Shown: positions 47,911-61,869, numbered from the stretch's first letter. The stretch is 64,000 nt of DNA from Himantopus leucocephalus (GCA_003993805.1 RSEF01000005.1:39119023-39183022); one strand, 5' to 3'. A program made the numbers and translations. The notes: a model not told the origin generated them from the sequence alone.

Positions 47911-48187
47911 CTGCAGAGGACAGCAAGAACCAGACGGGTCAGTGCCACCCTTCCCCACTCGCAGCGAGGGAATCTATTCGCAAGGGGCAGAGAGGAATTT
48001 CAGTGCTGCTGTCACTCCCACAGCATCTCCTAGCCCTTTACCAGCTGTGGGGGATGGCACTGCACGTGGAGCTAGCGACTGCCACAAATCCACCTCTAGA
48101 GAAAAGATGATGCCAGAGACCACTGAGCTACGGGACTGCGGAACCCCCTTGGCTCTCGGCAACTGAGGCAGCACTGAAGCAGGCGAC

Positions 48188-48210
48188 GTTCTCCCGCTAA
48201 GCGGGAGAAC
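48188..48210. other. Perfect 10-bp inverted repeat with 3-nt loop
   Basis: GTTCTCCCGC and GCGGGAGAAC flank TAA, giving a very stable GC-rich hairpin. It lies about 280 nt upstream of the acceptor of the RALGAPA1 last exon. Confidence 0.7.
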
Positions 48211-49118
48211 AAACGCCTCCAGTTCCCTCGCAGGGATGGGGAGCCGTTATTCAAAGCACAACCCAGAAGAAACCAGTCTTTAATGAGAACATGAAGGTTA
48301 ACAGCTCATTGCGCATGAAGGGAGCTCTAGGAATGCAGCTGAAGAGGTGGAGTGAATCGGGGGCCAACTGGGAGAGTAAAACATCTTCTCCCATCCCAAT
48401 TTTAGTCAGTGCTTCAAAAGGCAAATTCCTACAGGGCCCACAAGGCAGAAGCTTGAACAGATCATACTAACTGGATGCACCATACATTAACGTTTCTTTG
48501 TAAAAGGAACAAGATGAATTTGAGATAACGGTACGTAGTTCATTAGCCCAGCGCCCAGAGCTACGCTCCAGTGCAAGAGGACAAGGCTCTTCCCTTACAA
48601 AGAGCCCGTCTCCAAGTCTTCTTCCATAGGGACACAAAAGGAAAAGGAGAAAATATGAAATCAAAATTACGTTCTCCTTCCCATGTACAGAAAATTAACA
48701 CTATAAACTCCCAACCACAAAACTAAACTGCATTTTAATTAGCCATTTACAGAGACTGACAGCCTGATTGAACTCAATTACCTCTGTCGCCACTGATCGC
48801 TTCTGACCCGTATAAATTACGGACAGAAGCTTAGTCCTGCAGAAGCCAATGGGGAAACCCCTGCTGACTTCAGTAAGCCACAATATCACTTGCTATTTCT
48901 TCCCCATCATGCTATTACCGGCAATTCTTTAAAATAATAATGCAATAATCAGAGCTGAGGATCCCTCTGCCTCGGTATACATTTCATATATGTATAGGGG
49001 GTGCAAAAACCATTCAAAACTGATCACGAGTTATTTTGACAGACTCCTCTAAAACAAAATGAGGTCATCAGGTAAGAAGTCTAAGAGTACATTTAAAACA
49101 TATTGTCATAAACCTCAC

Positions 49119-49261
49119 TGATTTAGCGACCTGGCCGTCCTCCTCGCCTGCTCCATCACTTGCCCGCTCCAGAGAGATGGCACGGTACTTTCTATCTTTT
49201 TCGAACCGACACGACCCATCGAAGTGACAGGGAGGAGAAAGGGCTGTTATTTGTTCCCCAG
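49119..49261 (-). CDS. Candidate alternative RALGAPA1 exon, 143 nt
   Basis: A GC-richer island within AT-rich intron carries a frame without stops. It reads like exon, for example CHFDGSCRFEKDRKYRAISL then ERASDGAGEEDGQ, and ends at a consensus donor (AAATCA|GTGAGG). Its two leading bases fit the phase of the exon ending at 56493. It leaves phase 0, so the last exon would then be read in its alternative frame. The chosen acceptor (ACTGTCACCAG at 49262) has a poor pyrimidine tract, so the 5' edge is uncertain. Confidence 0.4.
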
Positions 49262-49537
49262 CTGGTGACAGTAATTCTGTTCATGAACTAGGTACTTCAT
49301 TGCCAAACAATCTGGAAAAGCACGATAATGCCTGACTCACTGTGCCTTATAGAAAAAGGCAGGCAGGGAAACATGCACTCTCATTTTCTGAAATTCTATC
49401 TTGTTCTAATTTTACAAGGAATTAAAGCATTTCAAATGGTGGAAGTTAGAGAATAGAAAATAACCGTTGTTGTTTTGCACAGCATACCATTCACAGCTAG
49501 CGTGAAAGACCTTCCGTTTCAAGCCTTTGCCCTTTAC

Positions 49538-49557
49538 CTTGATGTGGCCAATGCTTT
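49538..49557 (-). other. Candidate 20-nt microexon
   Basis: On the minus strand a pyrimidine-rich acceptor ending CCACTAG is followed by 20 bases and a donor AAG|GTAAAG. The phase (2 in, 0 out) is the same as the 143-nt candidate. Low confidence on splice signals alone. Confidence 0.2.
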
Positions 49558-49859
49558 CTAGTGGAGGTTTTGGAAGGAGAAGAAATATCACAGCATTTCT
49601 TTCTTTGTTGAGAATGAAGAAGTGATGAGGAAGGAGGAGTGGAAAGAAGTGAGGGGGGGGGGAGGGAGAAAAGATAAAAGATAACAGGTGTGAGACATGA
49701 GACACGAACCGCAGAGATTGAAGGGTATTAACAGATGAGCACAGAAAACGGAATTTCGAATTTCATTATGCAATTGCTGCTCATGCTACAGGTTAAAGAG
49801 AGTGATGAGTTAGTTATGTGCAATGAAGCAACAGCTCTGAAATCCGGCGTCATACTTAC

Positions 49860-49862
49860 CAA
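49860..49862 (-). other. Candidate 3-nt microexon or recursive splice point
   Basis: On the minus strand a long pyrimidine tract (about 49870-49914) leads to TGCTTAG, then TTG, then a consensus donor GTAAGTATG. Inclusion would add one codon without changing frame. Confidence 0.3.
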
Positions 49863-50839
49863 CTAAGCATTACAAGAAAAAAAGGAAGAGAGAGAGAAAG
49901 AAAAAAATTCTATAACATTATAGAGATCCAGCAACCTTATTCACAGCAACTGAGATACATCCTAAACATTGTCTGAAACGCTTGCTTAAAGTCTGTGAAA
50001 ACAGTTAAATACTCACACACATACACACAATCGAGAGGGAAAAACAAATGGCAACTCAATATATGGCTTCTGCTCCCCAGTTGTTTCACAGTATTAAGTA
50101 GGCTAAAATTATAGCCAGTCTCAACATGAGACTCCTGAAATCACGTAAAGAAGAAAAACCAGATTATTTAAGCTAATTAGTCTGCATCGAAGTGTCAAAC
50201 TATAGTGTGGAATTTTATCACGGGCTGGATAAGAAAACATTAAAACACCCCATTACTTCAATTAAGGTATTATTCCGGTCATATCTTAAAATTTTGTTTC
50301 TAATTCCTGCAGACAGAAGCACAGATTCACATGCAATCCTATTTTTTTTAAGAAACTGACTTAGAGCTATTGAGGAACAGAAGTCATGTAAAGTGATACT
50401 CACATCTGAACATATCACACCAGAAGAGTGAAGAATAATGGCACTTAAAATATATTTTAAGTCTGACAGCAATCAACAGGCTGATTAGTAACTCAATTTC
50501 TTTGGATTTTAGATAAGCGTCTACATCTATATATACATACATACGAACATACACACATGTGGATATTAGATGTGGTATATAGAAATTTTGCAGGTCGTTT
50601 CCGCTTCACAGTTTTAAAATCTTCAGTGTAAAATGTTATTATCTTTATCTCCCTACACAATGAAATATTTAGTTATCCAAAATATAAAAAAAGGGTTAAA
50701 TAAGAAGGCTTTATTTACAATTGACCTACAACCAGGAAGTTCTATAAAATAAGCAAAATAGATGTGTTAGGATTTTTAAGAGGTTGAAAAATGTCAGGAA
50801 GTGATCCATATTTTTCATCTCTTAGGCTTGACAAGTGAC

Positions 50840-50870
50840 AAATATCATAGCCTGATGAGCTATGATATTT
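50840..50870. other. Perfect 12-bp inverted repeat with 7-nt loop
   Basis: AAATATCATAGC and GCTATGATATTT flank CTGATGA within the RALGAPA1 intron. The stem is perfect and AT-rich. Confidence 0.7.
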
Positions 50871-52496
50871 TGGGGCCATACCGTAAAGCTGTTTCGATTG
50901 CTTCTGAACAAGGAGGTGGATCAACAAAGTTGAAATGCGACATTTTCACACTCCATTTGAAAATTTTAGGATCTTGTAATGATACTATGTCAGTTATTTG
51001 ACTCAGAAATTAACTATTTAAGTGTAAAACGGAATCCTAACTACACACAGACTGAGTTAGAAGTCAGGTGAGGTGGAGGAATCTGGAGGCATCATAACAC
51101 CCGCGTTGGCATGACTCGTCTCGCTCGTCAGTTCTGTCTTTCAACGAGGTGAAAAATTCCCCGAGCAGAAGCCTGACAGGGTGCTGATGTTAAGACATGG
51201 TGCCGCGTGGCAAGACCACTCTCAGTACGTCTAGCTTTATCGCACCTTGTCGTCTGGATCAGAGTTTTCCTGAGTGCCATCTCTCAGAATGACCACAGAG
51301 GGAAATATCATTTGTGCACGTCGGTAAACTTTGATGGCCTTTTAAGGTACTTCAGCCTCCCCGCCTGACCTCCAGGGAAGAGCGCCATCATTTTTGTACA
51401 GCTTGTGCCCTTTGCCACACTTACAAATTCCCGCCAAGTTGTCCGTCATGCTCAGCACAGCCTTGCTAGAGCCAAGGAATTAAGTCTCTCACTAATTTTG
51501 GGAAATGAGGAAAGGAAGTGAGGAACGGATGCAGAGAGAAAGACTGCAAAAGCAGCTGCAAAGCAAGGTGAGAAGGTGGGGAAGAGATGGTGAGTGGCCT
51601 AAGGACCTGTGAGACTGGAACTGGGAAGGAGGAAGAGAATCAAGAACCAGCCATGAGAAAGAACACAATAAAAAAGATTAAGTTTCTGCCAAAAGAGCGG
51701 CAGAGCCCATGTCCAGTGAAGAATGCTCTTCAGAACCTGGCCAGAAACATACTGGGTAAACCTGTTCCTCTCTGTCAACTAATATCTGTGAAACCCACTG
51801 GCAAAATTCCCAATCTTTCCGCTAGCAGAGATTCAGGCAGAGATAAGACAGCTTACCATTCCTACCAATTACTGCCCTATCTCAGACTGCAGGAGTTGGT
51901 GGTGGACCTAGAGGTTACAGTTTTGCTTATGAATTACGTGGCCGTTAACCAGTATTGCAGAATTTCTCTTTTGTCCTATGCGTTAAAATAAAAATGGAAG
52001 GAATTACACAAGGAAAATGTTGTCACGAGACAATAAATTCATAAAGTCAAACATTAAAAAAATGGGAAATGTCAGGATTAAAATTTAATTTTGTGCCCTT
52101 GTGTGTATGCATGGGATGCTATTTAATTGGACAATCATACTCTATTTTTTTCAGTGGACCCATTTCGTTAAATGTAGAAAATTGACCTGTTTGGGTCTGT
52201 AGCAGTCCACGCTGAATATACTGCCTCAAAGTGCTGAGGATCCCCAGCTTACTGTCACCCAAGTGGTTAACTTAAGGACAATAGTTCAGAAATGCATAAA
52301 GTTTCAGCTTCAGTTGTTCCAATATAATTTTTTTTAAAAAAAAATTCAGTAAGTTTTGAGGTTTTTCTCTGATTTGGAGTGAAAAAAAATTCGTAAGTTT
52401 GGCTGGAGATGGGATAATGAGAAACTCTTCCCAGCTCTGCCAGACATACAGCCCTCGTTTCTCTGTTTCAACTTCACTTCCAGTCACAAACTTGAA

Positions 52497-52515
52497 CCAC
52501 CACCACCACCACCAA
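52497..52515. repeat. Short (CAC)n trinucleotide tract
   Basis: Six consecutive CAC units in the RALGAPA1 intron. Confidence 0.9.
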
Positions 52516-55500
52516 GTGTTGCTTAGATCCCTCTACAGTGAGAAAAGCACCATCCTTCTCATCTGCGAAGGGGTAACACGGGGCCAAAAAAATTCTCAGT
52601 TCAAAGTTACACTGCAAATAAGCAGCAGAAGAGATTAAGATGCAGGCTGCTGAATCCGGGTTTCTCTTGCGCAAGGCCGAAGTGTCGTTACCTCTACATT
52701 CCCTGCTTGCCTGCCTGTCAGCTGCCATCCCCACTTACTTTGGGAGCGAGGCAGCAGAATTATTCTGAACACAGGCTTGAAAATAGAAGGCGTGATTGTT
52801 GGGATCAAAAAATCTGATGCTTTTATCATGAGGAAAATACTACGACTAGCGTAGAGAGGTTTACTATCTTTATCAGGTTTACTATACCGAGGTACTGTTT
52901 TTAGTAGGATGAGAGGAAAAAAAAGAAGATAGAGAAAAACCAAACCCAAGACATCACTACAATTTAAAGCTCAGAATCTTAGCATCATGGGGTCAATAAG
53001 CCCTTCGATATCATTGAGCTTACCATTGACAGTCCCCTCAACCTATTCTGGTGTCACAGAAATCTGGTTTACTCAATAGCTATATAGCACGAGTTACGCT
53101 ATTTAACAGAGTATTTGCAGTTACTCTATTTAACAGAGGCAACTGAATTATATTCTGTGATTAAGTGCAGATAAATCTCAATTTTTTTTAATGTACACAT
53201 CCACTACACCAACCAGGTTCCTAAACACGGGAAAGTGGACTTCTCAGGTATTTTGACTGGGCAAACTAAGTATCTAGATAAAAAAGCAAGCAGCCACAAT
53301 CACGTATCGAAGAGCAACATGTCTAAGGAAGGAAACAGCTTCTGCTGAGGGCTGAGCCTTTGATAAAATATGCCAATCTGAGGAAACCGAGTTTGTTACC
53401 CAGTGGCATGTTCTCTATTTGCTCTGGTTATCATAGCAAAAAAATGGCATGCAGAAACCTCCCAATGGATCACAACAACAACAAAATTACACCAGCTGGT
53501 GGTGGGCTGTAGTAGCTTCACAGTTTCTATAGATCTTCCTTAGAAGAAGAAATTGTATATAATATTTTGTAAAAATTAAACATATTCAGCAATTGTAATC
53601 TTGGAGATCACGATCCAATTAAAGAATCACATCTATAATATCTGAAATGTGGAAAATTTCTCCAGTCTCTTGTGGTCAGTTTTTTTCATTAAAATGAAGA
53701 GACATAAATGAAATACTTTGCATTTAAAAAAAGAACTGTGATGTATTTTTAGAAGCCGGACAGAAATTTTCAGATGACATGGAAATGCCTGGCAGGGAGC
53801 CTGCAAGGTTTTGTCCGAGGCATCTTGGGGGTGATGAATGTGTGTGGGTTCCCAGGCCGGACTCCAGTGCCACTCCTGCATGCAATCCTGGCACAATTCA
53901 GAGCTCTGCACCTATCTTTCAAAAAATATGCCTGTTGTAGGAACCCTGGAATCATAGGGGTATGGAGTTTTTCAATAGTCCATCTGGTGGGCTCTTCCCT
54001 GGGATCACAGTCTGTCAACGTTCTGGGTCATCTGTAGCCACCTCGCTAACAGGTCTGCCTTCGCTACGACTGGAAACCAGTGGTTTCCAGGCTAACCCCA
54101 AGCCCTGGGGTAACTTTTTGGCCGATGACTGCAGTGTTAATTTATACCTGCCTCGGGCTTTAGAATTTGTGCACTCCAGAGTGAGCCTGGAGGCAGACGG
54201 TGTGGTGCTACTCCAGGCACTTTGTCCTGTTGCCGAGTATCAGAGCCCCAGGAGCCCCGGATCGAACAGGAGCCAGCGCCCAGGCTGCAAGCAGGACTGC
54301 CAGAGCATCCCCGGCATCCTGGGGCTGAAATGAAAGCTCAGAGTCAGGCAGGTCTGGGGACAAGTCATTTCACTCTGACGCTGTGTCACACTGTGCTGCA
54401 TGTCTGTCCTAGGAAGCTCTGGGCTGCTCCTCACACTGATGTGTTGGTCAGTTCCAGTGCACAGCACAAGGTCCGGAAGAATGTGGCCCTCAGGACCAGA
54501 CATCATGTTTTGTGGTACGCAAACACACACGTGCATATACGCAGATGTGAAATACATCACAAGCTCCTATTAATGAGATTCCTGCAGAAAATTATTACAT
54601 TTGATAGAAAGGTTAAGCCTAAATCAAGTTTCTAAAAATCATAATCTTTTTCCAGATCGTGTCAGAGAATACAAAGCATGACTGGGACAATTTTTAAAGG
54701 AATATAGGAATTGCCACTGTAGAGCAGTGTTCTCCAATGCACCAACCTAGTATAGAGAAGCAGCTTTGCTTCACCCTGAAAGAATGAACTAGAGAAAGAG
54801 GGCAGAACAATTTATCCTGGAACGAGATTTCCGCAAGTGAACAGGCAGAACTGATACAAGTGGTCTAGAATATAGACTATATACTTGCCATACAAGAGTG
54901 CCCGGTCTTGGATACTTACTGAGTGCATTAAGTAGGAAACATGGCAAGGACTGGTATCCCTGGTTAATGTTTTTAATGTTTCTAGTTACAGATTTTCCCT
55001 ATTCAAATGTCTCCATACATTACATTATGTTACTATTTCTTTATACTGATTTAATTAGTTTTAAATTACTTACTTTTAATTTAGTTTCCCTTTGGTCTTG
55101 ACTACTTGCACTGGCATAACTGTACCACTTATTATACTTTGAAATTGCACCTCATTTCTACTTATGGTTTATACTTTCAAGCAAAGGCATCTCAACGTTT
55201 TAACATCTCTCAGTCATTCTTTCTGTAGTCCTATCACAACTCTTCTATAATTTTAGAATTTATTTCTGCATATTTTTGCAACTGAGAAACAAATTTTGAG
55301 ATAACAACTTGCCAAATTAATTCATTCTCACAAAATTTATTTTATTTAGATTTACAGCTTTTCCACAGAAGCATTTCGATTTACTCGTCGTTAAATAAAG
55401 GTTTCTGAACAAGGAATTTCAAGTGTTACACATTCTTCTTCTCCTTCTCTCCTACGTTATCACTGCAGAATGTCTTACAACATCAACGAAAGACAGTACA

Positions 55501-56451
55501 GGGTACAAAACACACCACTGCCATCCAGTACTACTTGTTCATGCTGAGAAACAAAGGTCAACACAATAAAGTGTTACTCATTCAACAACTGTCTCTATCA
55601 TTAGTTACCTTAATCCCAGAACCAGTGTTAGTGCTTCATGCAGACCTGAGGTTAGTAAAAGACTAAAACTTTAAGAAGATGTAGTGGTCATTTCTCAATC
55701 AGTGTGAAATTCTTTTTAGTGTGAACAAGGGCAACAAGGAAAGTTTGCATACAATTTGGTTACAAGCTTAGTGCTCTAGTAAAAGTAAGAGGAACAAAGG
55801 GGTTTTTTGGACACTTTGTCTTACCTTCAGATAAACAGAACTGATATTTAATGATCTAAAAAGAGGGGAAATAAAATAATGAAATAATCATAAGGAGTTC
55901 AAGAAATTTCAGAACAGGAAGGCCTTGAGTTACTCATTTTCTTTTACCGATTTTCTCATTAGTAACTGAAAATGCAGTATCCTCTTATAAAACAGGTATT
56001 TTACTGGAAAGCAAAAATGACCTTAAAACCCACTTTGCAGCCAATAACCTGGAAACAAAACTGATGATTGCAAGGCTTTCAGATTTCCAATTTAAAATGT
56101 TACATTCTAAAAATGTAGTGAGCCTTAAAGCTTTCTTATAGGGAAGGTGTACTTAGAATAAAGAAAGGGTCTACCTGAACCAGCCTGGATGAAGGAGTAC
56201 CAACGCTCCCATGGAGACTTTATACAGGAGAACACAAAATTTACTGTAAAAATACGTGGTCTGGTTACTGTATTAAAGTAGCTAGCCAAATCTTAATGCT
56301 GGGCACTGGCTCACGATGCCAGGCAACAGAATAAAGACTTACAAGCAGCTTTCTCAAATATGTACATGTAGTCTTTGAGATTGATAGTAACTCTTAGTGA
56401 TGTGCGCAGGTCTGAATTTTTAGTCTTTATAAGTAAGGATACTGCATTTCA

Positions 56452-56622
<171 letters not shown>

Positions 56623-57779
56623 TTAGCCAAGAGTTAAGGAGCAATTTACATCAGGTACTGTAACTGCTAAATATCATTGTAGTCATTCAGAATTCTTGTT
56701 TTTATTAAATACATATCATGTATTCCAGTGACTGGATGCATTTATTTTTAATTCTTTACATAACTATGATATCATCTGATGTACTGAAGTAATATTAACT
56801 GTAAGATAAACACAATTAATGTAAACTGTATGGTTCAATTATCTTTGTTTCACGTGTGACAAAACTTTCTAAGATTTTTTCCAACAACAGCAACTTAAAT
56901 ACCCTCTTTTAAATAACTGATTTGGCTGTACTCTGGTCACAATTAAATATAAAAATGTTACATTTTTTAAGAGGTATAGCATGAAAAATAATGCTAGCAT
57001 TAACAAAGTAAATGATTTTGCACTCTTCCAGAACAAACTGCTTCCATAATCCCTAAATACACACACACACGCAGCTAAGATAAATACATAGCAAAATTTG
57101 AGTATTGGGAAAAATACCTCATCAATTATGCCGTTAAAACAAGCAAGAAGATTTGTAAAGAATCCACAGGGCCCTTAAATACTGGCTAACACCGTGTCGG
57201 CAGGGCACTGACAGCAAAATACTGTACTTCTTCCTTTTCCCTGTGTTCTCCCTCTCTGATCTTATTGACAAGAGCCCGGTATCTTGAAGTGTTGTTGCTT
57301 TTGAAGAACCCTCTCCAGGCTTCCTGTTCCAGCAGGCCTGATTGTGCTGTTAGCACAGAGAGAGCGAGAAAAAGAGAGAATATTTCTGCTGTTCATGAAA
57401 GCAACTATGGAAATGGCTGTCAAAATGTAGAGCAGCAGGCAGCAACATACAATTATCAAGAAAAACTACCATGCTGACTTCTTGTCGTATAGTTCCTGAA
57501 CTGAGAAATCGGTTAACCTTTTCTCCCACAACTTTCAAACTCCTCCAGCTGGACTCAATACGTTGAACGAGGGAGACCTTCTCCAGTTATCTTATAGAAC
57601 CATAAAATGATCAGAAAATTTTCCTGGCATTTATGCTTCTGCACACTTTTTTTTCATATTTTATTTGTAGATCACAAGATTATTTTCTTCTTGCATAGTT
57701 CTGTTTTCTTTTCCTAAAAAACCACCCAACCCAATCCCAAAAAGGCAGCATGCTGTGGAGGAATGCACTCAGAATCCAT

Positions 57780-57975
57780 TTCTTGAAGGTTCTCAGTTCT
57801 GATTTCAAGTCTGCTGCTCTTTTTGTGGAGGACGGGCAGTGAGGAAAGTACCTTTCTGACTTAATTTCACCATCTGTGATATGGGGATAATATTAATCTT
57901 GCACACATTTTTAGCAATCCAAACATAAAAATTGCATTACAAGTGATAAGCATGTTTAATAACAGGTGCTAACAT
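57780..57975 (+). mobile_element. MIR-type SINE relic
   Basis: CTTAATTTCACCATCTGTGA followed by TATGGGGATAATATTAAT at about 57860-57897 is the recognisable MIR 3' core (ctcagtttcctcatctgtaaaatggggataataataat). A TGATAAGCATG..AACAGGTGCT end follows. Boundaries are approximate. Confidence 0.7.
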
Positions 57976-60900
57976 AATAAATAAATGATGATACTACTTT
58001 CAGTTATTGTAAGCAGTAAAATTCTCGGCCCCGAATTACAGCTCGAAACAATACCCATCATCTTAGCTTTTAAAACTATACTTCAACAGTTACAGAACTT
58101 TTCCTATGAAACCTTTTTGCAGTTATTTTCTGTACAATATTTACAGTAGATTTTGCGTTATATCTCAATATGAAAAAATGTACAGAGATTACATTATCTG
58201 AAAACAACTTCTAGTGAATACACTGATCTTCATTGTACTTCCTCAGACCACAACTTGGTTACACAGTGAAACTGGGGGACAATTTTCCCTCCAAAATCCG
58301 TGTTCCAAATTATTTCTGGATCCCAAGACAGCTGAACCTCAGCAGAAGTCTCAGGCTGGAGAAGCTATAATAGAAGCACGGGGACAAGAGAAAATATAAA
58401 AATCTCCCTTTGTAATGCTTCTTAGGTTGGGGGATAAACACAGTATTGAGCCTTAACAGAGGAGAGTAATATAGCACAGTTTTTAAGAGGCTATGTATAA
58501 GTGGTAGAGGATGAAACTGATGGTTGAAGTCTAAATAATACTACGTATCTCACAACTTGTTGAAAAGCACTTTTTTCATTGGGGGAGATTCACAGCTGCT
58601 GAATTTTCTGCAGTTAATAGAGTCCTTTGATTCACAGCAGTGCCCCTTGCACAAAAAATACTGGCCTTTGTGTATTACCAGAAACTAATTTTCTATTTGG
58701 CTGAAAAGGGAAAAATGGGGTTATTGCTTCTCCCTCCTACGGAGCTTTTCATTATGCCTGATGCACTCAACTTCTAAGCTCTTCTGAGAAAAAAAAATAA
58801 CTGAAGAGGCAAGAGGTAGAAAAATGAGCTTGTTAGCACATTAGAAGTGAAGTATCTTGGTGGGCCCTAGAAATTCCCAGTGGTGTGTTAACTTATCACT
58901 CTATGCATGCTGGCACTGATAGTCTCCCAATTGATCACTCTCTTTTCGCACCAAAGGTGCTGCCAGGAAGCAAAGGCTGAAGGCCCACAGGAGAACAGGC
59001 TGCTATCAAAACAAGCTGTTTTTAAAAGTCTGCTTGAATGGGTAAAATGTTTCATGAAAAAGTAGGGTGGAGACACCTACCTGCTTTTAAAACGCTCTAC
59101 TTTCAGAGGTCTCTAAATGAAACCTTTTAGTTTATCCTATTATATCCAAAGCTTATACACAAATAAGGCTAAAATGAAGGAAAGTTACCGCTTTGAATGT
59201 GACAAGGACATTCCCATTCTCCAATCTAGGTACCTATCTCCTAACCAAATAAAGAAGTCTTGACACAGATGCTGACTGAAGAGGATAATGATGTTTTCAT
59301 TACACAGTGGAGAGGACAAGCTTACATCAGTTCTAGAAGTCTAATTCAAATGCACACTTAGTACACCCAGAGAAAAATAATTCAGCTAGCCAGGTTGCCA
59401 TTCGTCCTAACAATCCACAAAACCATCTGCAGCTTGTTAAAAACAGAACCTTGCTTAAAAACAAAACAAAAGTCTGACGCGAACGCCAAGTCCAAAGCTT
59501 GCTGTATTCTGCACTAAGAAATGACACGCTCTCCTCAGAACTCCTCTTCCATATTAGAGACTGAGTAGCTGAGAGTGGGATACTTTTATCTTCTATTCAC
59601 ACATACTTTGAGAACATTCTAGTATTTTAAAACTCCAAATTCGTATGCTTTTGTGGCTGAGATAATCTAGTTTTATGCTGTATTTGAATGAAACTATCTG
59701 CAAGAGTGACCATAAACCTGTGGTAGTTAATTTCTACATTACTTCTAATAGGCTAGACATTTATTTCTTTAAAACGGTGCTCTCTAGGGAAGAGTTATTA
59801 GCACCTACAAATTGAGTGGCACATACAAACTCAATGGCTAGTAATAACAGGGCAATGCAAGCTGTATTCTTACTGCGAGTGGATGTTGCCACTGGCATCA
59901 GCAATTAAGATGGAATGGGAAGGATGCACACCAATGGAGAAAAACTCTGGCGCAGAGAGTGACTAAACACTTAAACAACAGTGTTGTGAGCTTTCTGCTT
60001 CTGAAGAAGGTGCTAACTGGAACAAAAGAGAACGGATAAAAAGGTAAGATACATATTAATTATACAGGCAGTCACCCAAATCTGTCAGCTAAAAACTTGC
60101 AGATATGTAATCTGCAAAAAGCATAAGAAAAAATCTAATGACTTCGTTATACTTTTCAGAAGATATTGTTCTGAAAAATACAATCAATACAAGAAAAAAA
60201 ATCAGATATCGTACCTTTATAGGTCATTCAGGTTGTAGTCACTTCAGCTAAAATTTCATTTGCATTACAATCCACTTTACTTATTCTTTAAATCTGCAAT
60301 TATTTCTATTAATACTGAAAATACTTTACTTTCCATTATTACTGTAAGCATGCAATTTTTTTAGACCTGTTGATGTGCACTTGGGAACAAGCACCGAAAT
60401 CCTGGCTGTCAGATCACCTACTTATGCTTAATCTGTCTGAAAAAAACACATCTCGTGTCTTCACCTAATAGCTCTCCATCACTGTTGATTGTATCACTTT
60501 CTTTTTTAACTCAAGCTCTGTTTAGATTCCTATGGCAGAATACATCTACACCGTGCAGATGCTTTTTGCATAATCCAATCTAAAACTTTTTCTAGCCATC
60601 TACATGAATAAATTATCTCAGCTCTTACTTCCCATCTCAGTTACTGCCATATCTTTCTCTTTAACCTCAATAAATGAATTTTATTCCTCTTTATATCTAC
60701 TGGGAGCATTGCCGAGTCCACTTCCAGAACGTGCTGCTCAGAGGGGGTATTCTCTTCAGATACCGCCATCAGCCTGCCACTCCCTAACACAAATGCAGGC
60801 TACTTTTTTTAACTTCATAGTCCATACCTTTTTGATCAATTTTATCAAAACTACTCCTGCCTCCAGTCAGTTAACACAGTCAGTCAACACAGTCAGTCAC

Positions 60901-61869
60901 ACTCACGTTGACATTTTCAGGCAGGTACTTTTGTACTTTCTTCCATGTGACTTCTTATGCCTAACACCAGGTCTCTGTAAATGTCCACAAAACAATCCCC
61001 CTTCAAACTCCCCCCTCTGTTATGATGTTTATCTAGAAGGAAAGAAGGAAAATACCTTGGAAGGCCAACACAGTCAGTTGCTGTGTAGGTCACGCAACTA
61101 TTCATACCACGTGCTATTGTTTCACATTTCCCTGAATTTTGTACCTGCCTTCATCTGTTGTCTTCAGTTTTATGCCTGGCTTTATTTCTGGGGGACAAAT
61201 AACATCTGTCTTGTGCTGTACTCCATCTCAGTATAATGAGACTGGGGTCTATGCTAAGGATGTATGTGTGCCACAATAATACAAGCAAAACCACTCTCCT
61301 CCTTGCATCTTCATCCACCATCATAATCTTTTTCCTTTACATTCAAAACAATTCCCTCACATTAACATTTTTTTTTTATCCGTGGCTTTGTCATCCTTCA
61401 ATTTGGTGAGAAAATCTGTTTGCTACATTTCCTCACATCTCTAGTTGTTTAGTCTTTATTTTTCCTTTCCTGTAATTTTAACCATGCAAGCTCCACAAAA
61501 TCCCGTACTTCCTATTGTTCAGCCTCTTGTACTGTCTCCATCTTTCAAGTCCTTCTGTTGAATTCATCTCCTCATAGCCATTCCCATAGATTTATTGCGT
61601 CATTCTGACTAAACGTTTTCTTTCCATTCTTCTTATTCACACCTCTCTCAGACTTTAGAACAAAGTTTGCCTGTAGGTTTTAGAACTGAATAAAATGCAT
61701 TACAACAAATCTATCTAGTATTTTGCAGTTAAAGAAGAGTGGATGCACGATTACTATGTTACAATCATCCAGAGAATACCAATCCTAAAAAGTCATTAAC
61801 CTGAGACTGCAAAAACCAAAGAAAAAGCAGCTTCACCATGGAGTAAAATTTCCAAGACTTTAATTAAGA

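Noticed and set aside
50403..50461. 59-nt exon-like piece with donor GAT|GTGAGTATC in the RALGAPA1 intron
   Set aside because: The acceptor (TTGCTGTCAG) has a weak tract and the translation is AT-driven and unremarkable. Not enough to list.
60604..61236. 210-codon plus-strand open frame in RALGAPA1 intron
   Set aside because: Antisense to the gene, no recognisable domain, cysteine/serine-rich translation of pyrimidine-rich intron.
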